Positions 37,301 through 49,300 of a stretch of 64,000 nt of DNA are shown here, one piece after another. Every line of letters starts with the position of its first letter. Position 1 is the first letter of the stretch. Origin of the DNA: Mesodorylaimus sp. YZB2_4 (taxonomy: Eukaryota; Nematoda; Enoplea; Dorylaimida; Dorylaimidae); NCBI GenBank assembly GCA_030248295.1, contig JASANH010000484.1:124001-188000 (forward strand), read 5' to 3'. The translations under genes and the position numbers were made by a program. The notes beneath the pieces were generated by a model that saw only the letters and a list, made by a program, of their open reading frames with translations, ran no database searches and had not been told where the DNA came from.

Positions 37301-40300
37301 ATACCGAGGCCAGCGGATACGAATGTGCTTGATCCGCCCGCTCGATGTTCGGCTTGGTAGAAGCTTTCTGCAAGGCCTGGCCTCCATCCTTTTTTGGTCC
37401 TTGTCAGTAAGAATTTGATGAAGTATATTTCGTCATTCATTTGCATTGCTATAATCGAATCAAGACGAGCTACTTCTTTATTGAATGTATCGAAAAAATA
37501 AGCAACGTCGTCGCAGTACAACTACCTCGCTACAATTATTTCGTGCCTCCTTGGTGGTGGGAAAAATTAATCGTGTAAGAAGTCTTTCTACACAATTTAT
37601 TTCAGGTCCGTGGTCTTTGTGGCTTAGATACTGGCTAGATATTTGTTCGGTAAGGCACTCATAAGAAAGAACTTCTTAGCCCTCCCTTTTCTTGCACCTT
37701 TCTAATTGAGGCTGTGAGAATGCCAAAAATATCCACTGTTGTCTTTCGCCACTCGCCTGGCCTCGTCTGTTTCTGGACCAGCAGCACCATTTTCATGCTC
37801 TTTCTTGGCCAGTCTCCAAAATACCGACAGAATCTCTCGTCCGCTTCTTCGATATACTCGTCTAAGAATTGCGACTGCTTGTGGGCATCACCCTCGGAAA
37901 CGAGCTATTCATCTTGTGCTTGTAAATAAGATGAGCTTTGTTTCGATCGAGCCGAAAGTGGGATGCGTGTGTTTGGGGTTTAATTGGAACCCAGCTGCCG
38001 AAACATTAATCCAATTGCGCAAGGGTATGCTTCCGAGCTTACCCCGCTGTATATTGTTTTTCTTGAGATAAAAAGGAAAAGACTTGGGAAGAAAGAGAAG
38101 AAATTGCAACGCTGATGGGTCGATTGAGCCGCCTATGATGCTCTTTTCTGCTGTAATGACCCTCCATTACCAAGGACGCTAAGAAGAGGGCAAAAAAGCC
38201 AACATATGGGCCAGGAATTCATAAATCAACTCGGAAGGTGGTTTTTGCTCACTCGGGGCAAATTTTAAGTTGGATCATGGCCAAGGTTTTTTAAATGCTG
38301 TTTGTTTAAAGTTTTACAAAATGTAAGTACGTACTGTACATGTCGGATTGAGATTCCTATTTTGGCGATTTTTCTCACACAAATTTATTTTTGTACTCGT
38401 TTATAAAGTCCTCGTTGATTTCCTCTTTGGCAAATCTTTCTAATTTTCTTTACGAAAATTGATGGAACACGCCGTTCGCGTTTTGCCCATGGGATTAGAG
38501 AAGGCTGCCTACGTCTCTAATATTTAATAATTTCCAAGCAAACAGGCTCTTCTGCCTTCGAACTGATAATGCATAAAGTCGATCTCGCGATACGTCCATG
38601 GCAGGCAGACGAGATTCGAAAACCTTGCTAGCTCGACTCTGATTGAGACTGGCTTAAAAAGATGACCTCGATGTCCCACGTTCACGAGGGTATTAAAAGC
38701 CGATATGCTGGGCGCGCTGGCTCGCTTGCACTCGCGTTCAATGTCAGTGGTAGAGATCGCAAGTTCCTCCCATACCCAAACCCAATCCGCTATCCATATC
38801 GCCATCTGGAAAAGGTGTCATTTCGGTGGTCGACTCTGACTTAGTGTCAACTGATTGCTTATCATGCATCAATCGACTCGCTGATAAGCTTATCGACAAT
38901 GCCGACGAATCTTAATCGGGTTGGAAGCAGCGCTTCACGCTCGTCTGCCCTGAATAGATCTGTGGCCAAGTACAAGCTGCTGGTCGCCAGCCCCATGCAC
39001 CTAGTGCGCACCGACCGACTGCAGGTAGACAGAATGTCTTTTCTTGTGAATTCAACGGGAGCAGGTGATAAGAGACATTATTGGCCCGTTGTTGGACTGA
39101 TTGTGAGACAAGGACGGAAATAGAAGTCGGACTACTGTAGATTACTCGGGCCTCGAAAAAATTTTTTGAGGTTCAGAGAAAAGTTGTCTCAAAAGCAGAG
39201 ATCAGAATTTTCGTTGGTTTGCAAGGTTTCAGCTCCTACGGGGATCAAAAGACATGGGCAGGCCTTATATGAAGGATAAGACTGCATTCCTCCGAACGCA
39301 TCTTGTTTCAAGCTTTAGGTGTTTAGCCTTTACAATTCAAAAAATTTCGGTTTGAATCGCACAGAGTCTATTTCAGGGTGCAACTTCAGTTGGAGGGGTG
39401 CATACCGGTTCTTGACACAGTGTGATGACTATAAGCAGTCCTCTCTCCTAGTAACAGCTAAATATACATCATTTGGCCTGTTTTGTGCAAGTGCGCCTGA
39501 TTTTTCGCTCACCCTGGCAAAAATCGACCTAGTGAAGGGATAAATCGAAAGTGTTTACACGTGGGGCTTCCATGTGTTCATTGAGTGCTCCTGCTCAGTT
39601 TATTCACAACTTCTCGTTTCACTTCTCTGACTGATCGGAAGCCTAATAAAACTTGAAACAGAGGATGCAGGCGCATCGTTTGCACTGGTATGGCTGTCCA
39701 ATAGAGTGCGATTAGGAATCAGCTGAGTTGGTGTCTTCTGTTGGGCAAAAGTAGACTGCGCATGGCATATGGGCTATTATGGGTGGGTCGAGTCAGTTTC
39801 GCTGATTTTCATACGAATAGTAAATTGGTTTGGGTTGTTTGCTTGGACGTGAAACAGTTGAGAATGGTTTGAACGGGCTCGTTATTGACGTCGGAAGGCA
39901 GGTTCGTGATTCGATAACTATTTCTTTCGACACCGCTTAGTCCGATGTGTATGGATACTCGAGTCGTTGAAGGCCGTCAAAAAGCCAAGACTAAAGGCGA
40001 CCGACGAGACTTCCGGTGGAAAGCGAGCTGCCTTGAATGGGTTGGCTCGTGTGCCGACTCTAATCGCCTGCGATTACGTAAACTGAAGAAAAACAAGAGC
40101 TGCCGAAGCTGAACGAGCTAGCGATCAACGATGCCGAGACCAGTGGACTAGATGGCATGCAGGGCGAGTGGAAGAGTGAAGAGATTTGCGTACTGGCCGC
40201 GTTTCCAACACTCATTCGTCTTCGTTTTGAATAAAGCCGCCTCAAATCGAGCCGATTCGTAAGATGCCCCAAGGCTATACCCTTGTCGGCCCTCTCCTAT

Positions 40301-43300
40301 ACGCTTCGTTGTTTATTTGAAATATGGCTAATCGCATCGAGAAGAAAGGGAACTAAATAGGTTCTTCACTCGATTCCAACTTATGCAAATATCCTATAGA
40401 CCAGTTTAAAGAGACGAATCGATCGATCTGATGGTTTCGCATTGATGACTACTCCAGATTAGGACCAAGCCAGGGTTTAGCTACCAGGCCAGCTGAATTC
40501 GAAACACGGTTGTAGCACGCTTCGGTCTCCATTTGAACGACGATCTGGAGCTCAGGCTTTCATCCATTTATGCTCGTTTTCGAAGGACAATCGGGGCGAG
40601 TTATGATGTTTCTATAGCCATTTGTCCCAGCCCATCTCTTCGTCATCATGGCCGAGGTGGAGTGTGTTGGTCATCTTGATGTGCTACTTCGCACCAACTT
40701 TCCATCGGTCACAGAAGTATGGTCTCGATCGATTTACGCGGAGGACAGAGAGTGCATTTTGTGGTCGAGATATTGGACTCTATTCGAGAATCCGTTTGGT
40801 CATTGCCGAAGCGACATTATTTCTCTGAAGCACTTGAGAAAGCGCATGAAAAAATTGAATTAAAGAACGACGATAGGAAACAGGAGAAAGGACAGCACGA
40901 ACTTTCTTTCAAAAGTACTAAATCGATTGAATCAGAAAACGAGAATCGCCGATTCGGGCAAAAGTTCTTTTCCACTTATTATCCGTCCTTGTGTGCCATG
41001 TTTGCGCGTATGCGCGCCAAAAGTTTTGTGCGGGCACCGCCGAATCAGCAACAAAAACGGCAATTTCGCGTTCTTCATTTGGCTCAAAATTCATTCAAGG
41101 TGCATTTTGAAATTTTATTACAGAAATCGGAAATATCTAACATTTTTTCTTGGAGGATAAAAATGTTTTCAAGGAAAACCTTTTCCATAAATGAGCAATT
41201 GAAAATCTAGGGGATTTGAAAAGCGGACGTGGGGCGCGCGTGATTCGGACGGGTGTTTGCATGTGTGCGTGTGCGAATTAGGGCTGATATTCTCTGGAGT
41301 AATGGACGTGTATGAGATGCGAATCGATCGCAACGTCACCGTTCGTTATCCTGGGACTGTTCGCTTGGAAATGTCGGTCCTTTTTCGTGTATGAATCAAT
41401 AGGAATCGCCGCTTGACTCCGAAGGAAGTAATCGTCGAAGGGTAGTAGGAACAGACGTTCTTAGCTTACACGACTGGGAGCGTCTAAATTACAGGCGAAC
41501 CCCAGGTGTAGCCGGCCTTCTTCATTTCACTTGGTTCAGGCGTCTTTTTAGTTGACGGACGAAAGATCGCGGAATAAAAACGAAGTGGCATTGAACTCAC
41601 AGCGCAACAACACGCAACCACCTTTTCGCTTTTTCTAGTACCGCTGCGAGTCGATAATCGCGGTTTGGTTGGAGCGACTTGCGTAAGCGTATTTCCCAGG
41701 AGGAAACGCGATGCTCCGTTTCCAATGTCCCTCGTTCCGAGACGGCAGATCGGAAATTGTTTAGCTTTGCTCTCTTTCCACTCACTTCGTTCCGCGACTG
41801 GGCCGCCTGGCTTGGCTGTGGCAGCACGATTGCATGCGTTCGACCGCATGGACCTACTTTACACTTTCTGTCGTACACGGGGCCCGATATCAGTTTAATC
41901 ATTTATCACGCCGCACCATTCTACTCATTCTCTGATCATGCACGCGCGTGAGCCGAGTGCTCGCATTATGCGATCTAGTCGGTGTGGAAACCGGAGGCAA
42001 GACACGCGATTTGTAGTAGAGTGCTCGAGCCATGAAAAAACCTTTCTGATTTATGCGCTCGCCAAGGTTTGATAAGGCGAGCTCCTGCTCGTCTAAGCTA
42101 GCAAATATTAAACGGCCTAGTCGCCAGTCTCCAAGGCGCCCGATGGCGACGACGAACGAGCATGGAAGATGGCCTCCTCTTCGCTCACTGCTTCTTCTTG
42201 TAGCTTGTGAAATCGGCCCATCTCGGCATTGCGACTGATCCATTAGAAAGACGTTGCTCGTGTTTTACGTAGCACTTGATGACGGATGGTGAGCAATGAC
42301 CTTCCTTTTTTCTTGGCGAATTGCACAAGCTGGTGCCGTTTGGACTTTAGATGACTTTGCTCTGGCTAAGGATTGAGTGATCACTGCTAGGGTCAACTAG
42401 TAAATGATTAGAATGATCTCAGACATCATTGGGGCCGTCTCGAACTGTGTTGTCCTGTTTCAGATGAGCAACCTGTATCCTTTTCTTCACTGACAGGGGG
42501 TGGCAGGGGCAGTCATTGACAGAATGCAGATTCGATTCTTCAAGGGCCTGTTTTTACCTATTGAAGACGTTCGCAATTTCGCATGATCTTATGCCTTATG
42601 TCTGGCAATGCAGCTTGTAGGCAAGTCGGTGTGTGCTGGTGTCTTCCGGGAAGCATCCCATTGGCTGTTCATGTATTGCATCTGGGCTAGAATCAGTCCC
42701 ACTTTCGGTGTAAGTCCAGGGCCCAATGGAAAAGTCGAGGCCAGCAAGCTGGCATAAATGATAAATGCGGACTTTGAGGTTTGAGCAAGTGTTCAGCTTG
42801 TTTGAAATGAAAAAGTGGCCAATAAGTATGTGGAATGGAAAACATGAGTTTGAGTAAAAACAGTTTCGAGTCTGGATGACGTAAAAGCGGGACAGGAGTG
42901 GAGGGACGGGGGCTTTGGATAATTGATTCCTTTCGGACATAGATTAAGGCCGGTCTATGGGATGTGGTGGCCCGTATATTTGAGCAATTGTAAGAACCCA
43001 TTAGCGGCGATTGGGTTGGTGACGGAAGTAGCAGAGCAGCGCACACTTTCCGTTGAGATCTTTGTTCTGTTTCACGCTCGCCGGCGTTTTCTTGAATTTC
43101 GAGTGAACGAGGGACAATTTTGTCGTCGAGGGGCTTTCTGTCGTGCTAGGCGGGTGCTTGAAAGCGGAAAGGTGACTTGTCTTTCCTCCCGAAGGCAATT
43201 CATCGCGACGTCATTGGGTGCTGTTTGGCCGGGCCGTTGCCAAAGTCTTCGTGTTCACCAGTCAAAACGGTGATCGGCCAGTGGAAAAGGTAAAGCCTGA

Positions 43301-46300
43301 GTCGGTAGTCAATACCTGTCAGGCGGCCGTTAGGGGACCGTTGCTCTTTATTATGCATATGGCGCCGTGGTCGGCGGCGGGCGGGTCCGATGCCGTGTGA
43401 CCAAGAGGAGGCAATAAGACGGAAGCTACTACATTCCGACACGACACGTTGCGGACGAGTATCGAGTTCGTTTCCGGCGAGTCGGTTTTTATTTAGAAAT
43501 GGAAGCTTAGAACGAAGACGGGCCTCTTATTTGCACCTCTCACCATTCGTCCATTGTTACGGAACATTTTACGCGTAACTCGTTACTACACAATCGTTGT
43601 CTCCACGTGAGGACCGACGGATAGAATTGCATCGTTACGCCTTGAGTGTTAGCTTAAACCGGCCTCTCAACGAGCTCGTTGGACACGGCGAATGTTCGCG
43701 GACTCAAGTTTAAATCCCTCTTTCCCTCCTCGCCGACACACTCTTGTACCTCGGGCGCTTTTTTGACCTCGCTAACGCATCGTCTTGTCTAAACCTTCTC
43801 AACACTCGCCTAATGGCTCTAGTCGCTCGTCAACTCACAGTTGCGATCGCCGATCAGTAACGCAAAATGGGATATTGCTTAATTTGAATTTTGTTGACGG
43901 TCAGAGTGGAAAACTGGTTTGAATGAACATCCCAAGCAGGAGACGCGGAGCAACGGTGGGTTCGTGTTTTGGACTTGTGCACACAACATACAGTGCTCAT
44001 AATTTTAGTAAACTCTCATAGACCTATTAAATAATCGATAAATATTGATTACTTATCAAGTGCTAGGCCATTCTGACACTAATCACTGACCACTGATAGG
44101 ATGAATGCTATTCTGATGTGTAACACGCTGTGTGCTCAAACTTATTTCTGTTTTCAGGTTCTTTCGCTAGGTGCTGATGTGCTTCCGGAATATAAATTAC
44201 AGCCGACCCGTATACACCATTGTACAATATTACATTACTCGCCCTTCAAGGCCGTCTGGGATTGGGTTATACTCTTACTCGTCATATACACGGCGATGGT
44301 AACGCCTTATGTGGCCGCTTTCCTTCTTCGAGAAGTATGTGTCCCCAGACTGGACTGTATGGGGTACAATGTCAAATATATCCTCCTCAAATGGTCTTTC
44401 AATTTTAGAAAATAGGTAGCTCAAATTACAAAAAGCTGTAGGTAGCAAAGAATCTTTGTCTGATATGTTCAATATGTTAGGCGCCGGTCGTTGCCATTCG
44501 GGATGGGCTTGGCACTCGCTTGCCTAAAATGGACAAAATAGCTTACACGGGTAAAAACATTGTGTATCAAGCATCGTTTTACACTTTCTCAGTCATATCG
44601 GGCACTCAAAACAGTGTGCGGCCTGAAAATTTTATCAAAAGGAGACTAATTTGCGATGTAAATGACTCTATTTAAGTCGATTAGGTAGCCAATATATGCA
44701 CTGTATATAGGGTTGTATCTGGATCAAACTGATTTAGACGATGCAAATTGGCTGGCAAATCTGGCTCAAAGTTGATGATTTCTTGTGGGACAAGCTCGCA
44801 CCGATTTCAGGAGCATGTCACAAAACGAGAAAACAAATACAGCGATCCGTTAGAAGTGGTCGATTTAATCGTGGACATTATGTTTATTATTGATATTATT
44901 ATCAATTTTCGAACCACTTACGTGAACGATAACGACGAAGTCGTCTCGCATCCTGGCAAAATAGCTGTCCATTATTTCAAAGGATGGTTTATAATCGATG
45001 TAGTTGCCGCGATTCCATTCGATCTGTTATTATTCAATACGCATACGGACGAGGTATGTCCAAACTCTGCACAGGCACAAAAATAAAATGCCTTTATACT
45101 TTTTTATTTTGTACTGTACATGCATAAAAAAGTAGCACGATCGAGCTAAAATCATAGTCAGTTTGTGAATGTGGATTTTGTAGGATTACAACGTTGTAAA
45201 TAGCGAACGCGTAAGTTTTTGACAATTTATACCCTCAAATCATCATTTAACCCCGATAATAGGTTAACCGGTGTTTGTTTGCCTGCCTCCGCTGCTGGTG
45301 TCTTCGGGCATCCTTACTGTACATAGTATGTATGTAGATATATAATCCTAGTAGCGTACCCTCTATGACCGGCCTAGCTCCCACCCTACCCACCTCCGGA
45401 ATGCCTGTGGCACATTCTCGATGTTGTACATTTTCCCAAGTGAGTCAGCCGAATGTGTAGTAACGTTAGGAGTAGCATTAGCAGTCCTGTCAGTCCGAGT
45501 TTAAGGTTCTTGAGCCTCGGCTGAGCTGCGAATAGTGCTAATATTTTCTGGGTCAGTGACGTCGGCGATGGGACTATCAGTTTAGAAGAGTTATGGAAAT
45601 CTTCAAAAAACGTTAAAAAGGCGGCATTATTGTCGTCGTAGTTGGGTGCAGATGGCGAGTTGAGGCTTTTCTTTCGGGCAGACGTCGCGACGTGTGTCGC
45701 TTGGCGGCATGGCGCCATACGACTTGGGTGAATCTGAGCGGTGTCGAAATCAATACATGGAGCAACAGGAAGAGGTTTGCGTAAAAGCCAAAGAGCTTAC
45801 GCAACAGCTTCCACTAGCAACACGTCCAAGCAGAGGGTTCGCATTATGCCCCTTATATCGGTTTTCCGTAAGACCCCCCCGTACTCAAAGTAAAATGATC
45901 AGTTTTCACTTTCGCTCTCTAGTCAAGTTCGTCAAAGTGAAGTTTGTGACAGCGGACCTGATGTTTTTACGCGAAACTTATGCTGAGACGAAGAGTAACA
46001 AGGAGGAAGTCAAAGGAATGAGAAAATGTGTGCACTGGGGAATTCCGCTCGCAAGACTTCATCTGCAGACCGTTGGGACATCAGTCGCTGGTGACAACGG
46101 GCAGCAAAACTAATTTGCTATAATTGAGGGTGATGACAGTCAAATACAGGTGGGAAATGTCTGGGAAAAGGGTGGCGGATTACTTTCCCCTGCAGGCTAC
46201 CGTAATAAATTCCATGAGGTTATGCCCAACTGCCATACATATACATGGTCGAGGCATGTGCTGGCTTCTGACGCTCCTATTCAATTATGGTCTTTATCGA

Positions 46301-49300
46301 CCTCAATGCCAGCCACTCCAATCGGACAATTTCCCTGCAGACCAGTTTTCTACTCTGCAAATCTGTGTACTCTGTTTGACCCCTTTTGCCAAGCCTAGAT
46401 TCTTATATCCCACCATTCCGTGACGCTTGCCCTGAGCAGTGAGGACCGATCACGGTAGCTTTACTAGTTCTGACCCGGACGTCGGTACTAACCCTGGATC
46501 TGTGTTTCCATAACATACGAATAGATGCACACGGGTTGCCTTGACTGTATAGCTTTCCTGTGGCTTGCCTACGTGTTGTCGGCCAGTGTGAAATGGAAAT
46601 GACTCTTTTGCATATTTCAGACGACAACACTAATCGGATTGCTCAAGACGGCGCGACTTCTTCGATTGGTGCGGGTGGTTCGTAAATTGGATCGATATTC
46701 AGAATACGGTGCCGCCGTTTTGTTATTGCTCATGGCCACATTTGCGCTCATAGCGCATTGGTTAGCGTGCATATGGTACGCTATTGGCTCGGCCGAGTTA
46801 ATCCACATCGAGCATAATATCACTTGGTTGCATCACTTAGGTAAGCCTATCCCCTCTTCACCTTTTTCCAAACAGACTATTTCGCAAGCTTTCCAAAATG
46901 AGACTACAGCCCCTTGCAATGCAGTTGACTTCATTTAAAATCTTGAATGTAGGTGTGCACACAAGCCAGTTACGGGCTGCCGTGCCTATAATCAGTGTTG
47001 TTATAAGAAATAAAGCTCGCCAATACAAAATCTTGGCATTGTGAAATGGTCTCTTTTGGTGATAGTACTGTAGTACGTCCTTTTACAAAATATGTGTGTA
47101 TGAAACTGTTCGATTCGAGTTGTAACTGTTTCATTTTCTTGACCATGTCTTTTTCTGTGCTCCATTTCTTAGCCAATAATCTACAGATGCCGTATCTGCA
47201 TAACCACACGGGCGGACCGACGCTGTGGTCTCGTTACGTGACGGCCTTGTATTTTACCTTGAGCACGATTACGAGCATCGGCTTCGGTAACGTATCGCCC
47301 ACTACTGATTCGGAGAAAATATTCACCATTGTCATGATGATCTTAGGCTGTAAGTGCCTCGTCCTGAGCACTTGCACACGCGCTGCGCCATCCTCAGTGA
47401 GCACATCAGCACATCACGCGTGTTCGATGCTAGCCAGCCGATTTCGACCACTTTGGTTGTTTGACCCATTTTTGTTGCACTTTTTCGATTGGAGCAGCTC
47501 ACATGGCATCTTGTTCCATCCCGCAGAGAATGTGATTGTACCACAAGTTACGTTTTTTTTGACCATTTGTGTTGACTTTGCCCCGTTTGCATTTGTAATT
47601 GTGTTGATATTTGCAAGCTTGGCTTATGCACAATGTAGTGCACTTTATGTTTTTGTCGTTTTTGTTTCTAGCGGACCAAATGAGTACGCCGTACACAAAA
47701 GTGAACCAGACGTTGGGCGGGCCATCTCTTCGATCTCGATACACGACAGCTTTGTATTTCGTTGTTTCAACACTAACCAGTGTCGGATTTGGGAACATAG
47801 CCCCGACAACGGATAATGAGAAAATTTTTGGTATATGCGTCATGATGTTGGGCTGTAAGTGCGTGCGGGTTGCCTGAATGAGTAGCAAAGTGGAATGCGT
47901 CGGGATTGTGTGCATGCTCTTTTGCCCATTGATTTGTATTTCCATTCGTCGGAATTGGATTTCAGTCTTTGTCTTTACGTTTGCATGTTGCCTTTGCTTT
48001 GCCTGCATTGCATGTTGGATTTACAGCATCCTCGTAGCAAGTTTACCATAGCCTAGGACGCGCCAGTGCGACGCGCATAGTTGTCTTACATGGCCTTTTT
48101 AGACCGCAGTCGCTGTTGAGTTAGTTTAGTGGGTCTCTTGTGTGAGACGTCCAAGGCTGTCTTGACCATCAGGCAGCTAACGGGGGCTAGAAATACTGTA
48201 GCAGTGCACAACTAGCGACTGCGGTCGATCTTATTTCCTCGCCTAATCTGTTCTATTTTCCAGCGTTGATGTACGCCAGCGTCTTTGGTAACGTATCGGC
48301 GATAATACAAAGGCTCTACTCAGGGACGGCTCGCTATCACACAGAAATGAATCGTTTACGCGAATTTATTCGATTTCACCAAATTCCGCACCCGCTAAGA
48401 CAACGGCTGGAAGAGTATTTCCAACACGCTTGGACGTACACCAATGGCATTGATATGAATATGGTGAGTGCTTATGTTCCAGTGACAAGCCGACATTGAC
48501 CCCCTCCTATTGTCTCGTCTTTTTCTCAAGGTACTGAAACAATTTCCCGAGTGCCTGCAAGCGGATATTTGCCTGCATTTGAACCGACTATTGCTCAGCA
48601 GCTGCCCAGCTTTTACGGGAGCTAGTCCCGGTTGTTTGCGAGCTCTAAGCATGAGGTGAGTCTCAACTACCGTTCCTCATATTTTAAAGCGACTAAAGTA
48701 GTGGTTATTTTCAGATTTCGAACAACTCACGCGCCTCCTGGGGACACCCTGGTGCACAGAGGGGACGTCCTAACTGCGTTGTATTTCATAGCACGCGGCT
48801 CTGTGGAAATTCTAAAAGAAGACATGGTTATGGCTATTTTGGGTAAGTGATTTTTTGATTGATGATGGCATAAAACTGATAAAATTACCATTTTTAGGCA
48901 AGGATGACGTTTTTGGTGAAAATCCTGTCTTTTACGACACGATTGGAAAATCGTCTTGCAATGTTCGGGCTTTGACGTACTGCGATTTACATAAAATTGT
49001 ACGAGAGGATTTACTTGACGTCTTGGACATGTATCCAGAATTCGCGGAGACATTTTGTCAAAATTTGCAAATTACTTTTAACCTCAGAGACGTAAGTTGT
49101 ACTTGGGGACCAAATTTTGTATTTTTATGGATAAATTTACAAAACCTGACTTTGAAGCAGGATTTTGCATAAAGCAAAAAATCTAACTGCGTGCCTTTTT
49201 GTCGCAGATGAAGTTGACGGACATGCTTGTTGATTTTCGGAAAAAACGTGTCCTCTCTCAACAATCTCTTCTCACAGAGACCATCGTGAGTGATCAAGTT

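Noticed and set aside
44101..44157. ATG in frame directly upstream of the first common ERG exon
   Set aside because: It would require retaining the end of the intron, including its pyrimidine tract. The acceptor at 44157 is strong, so I treat this as chance.
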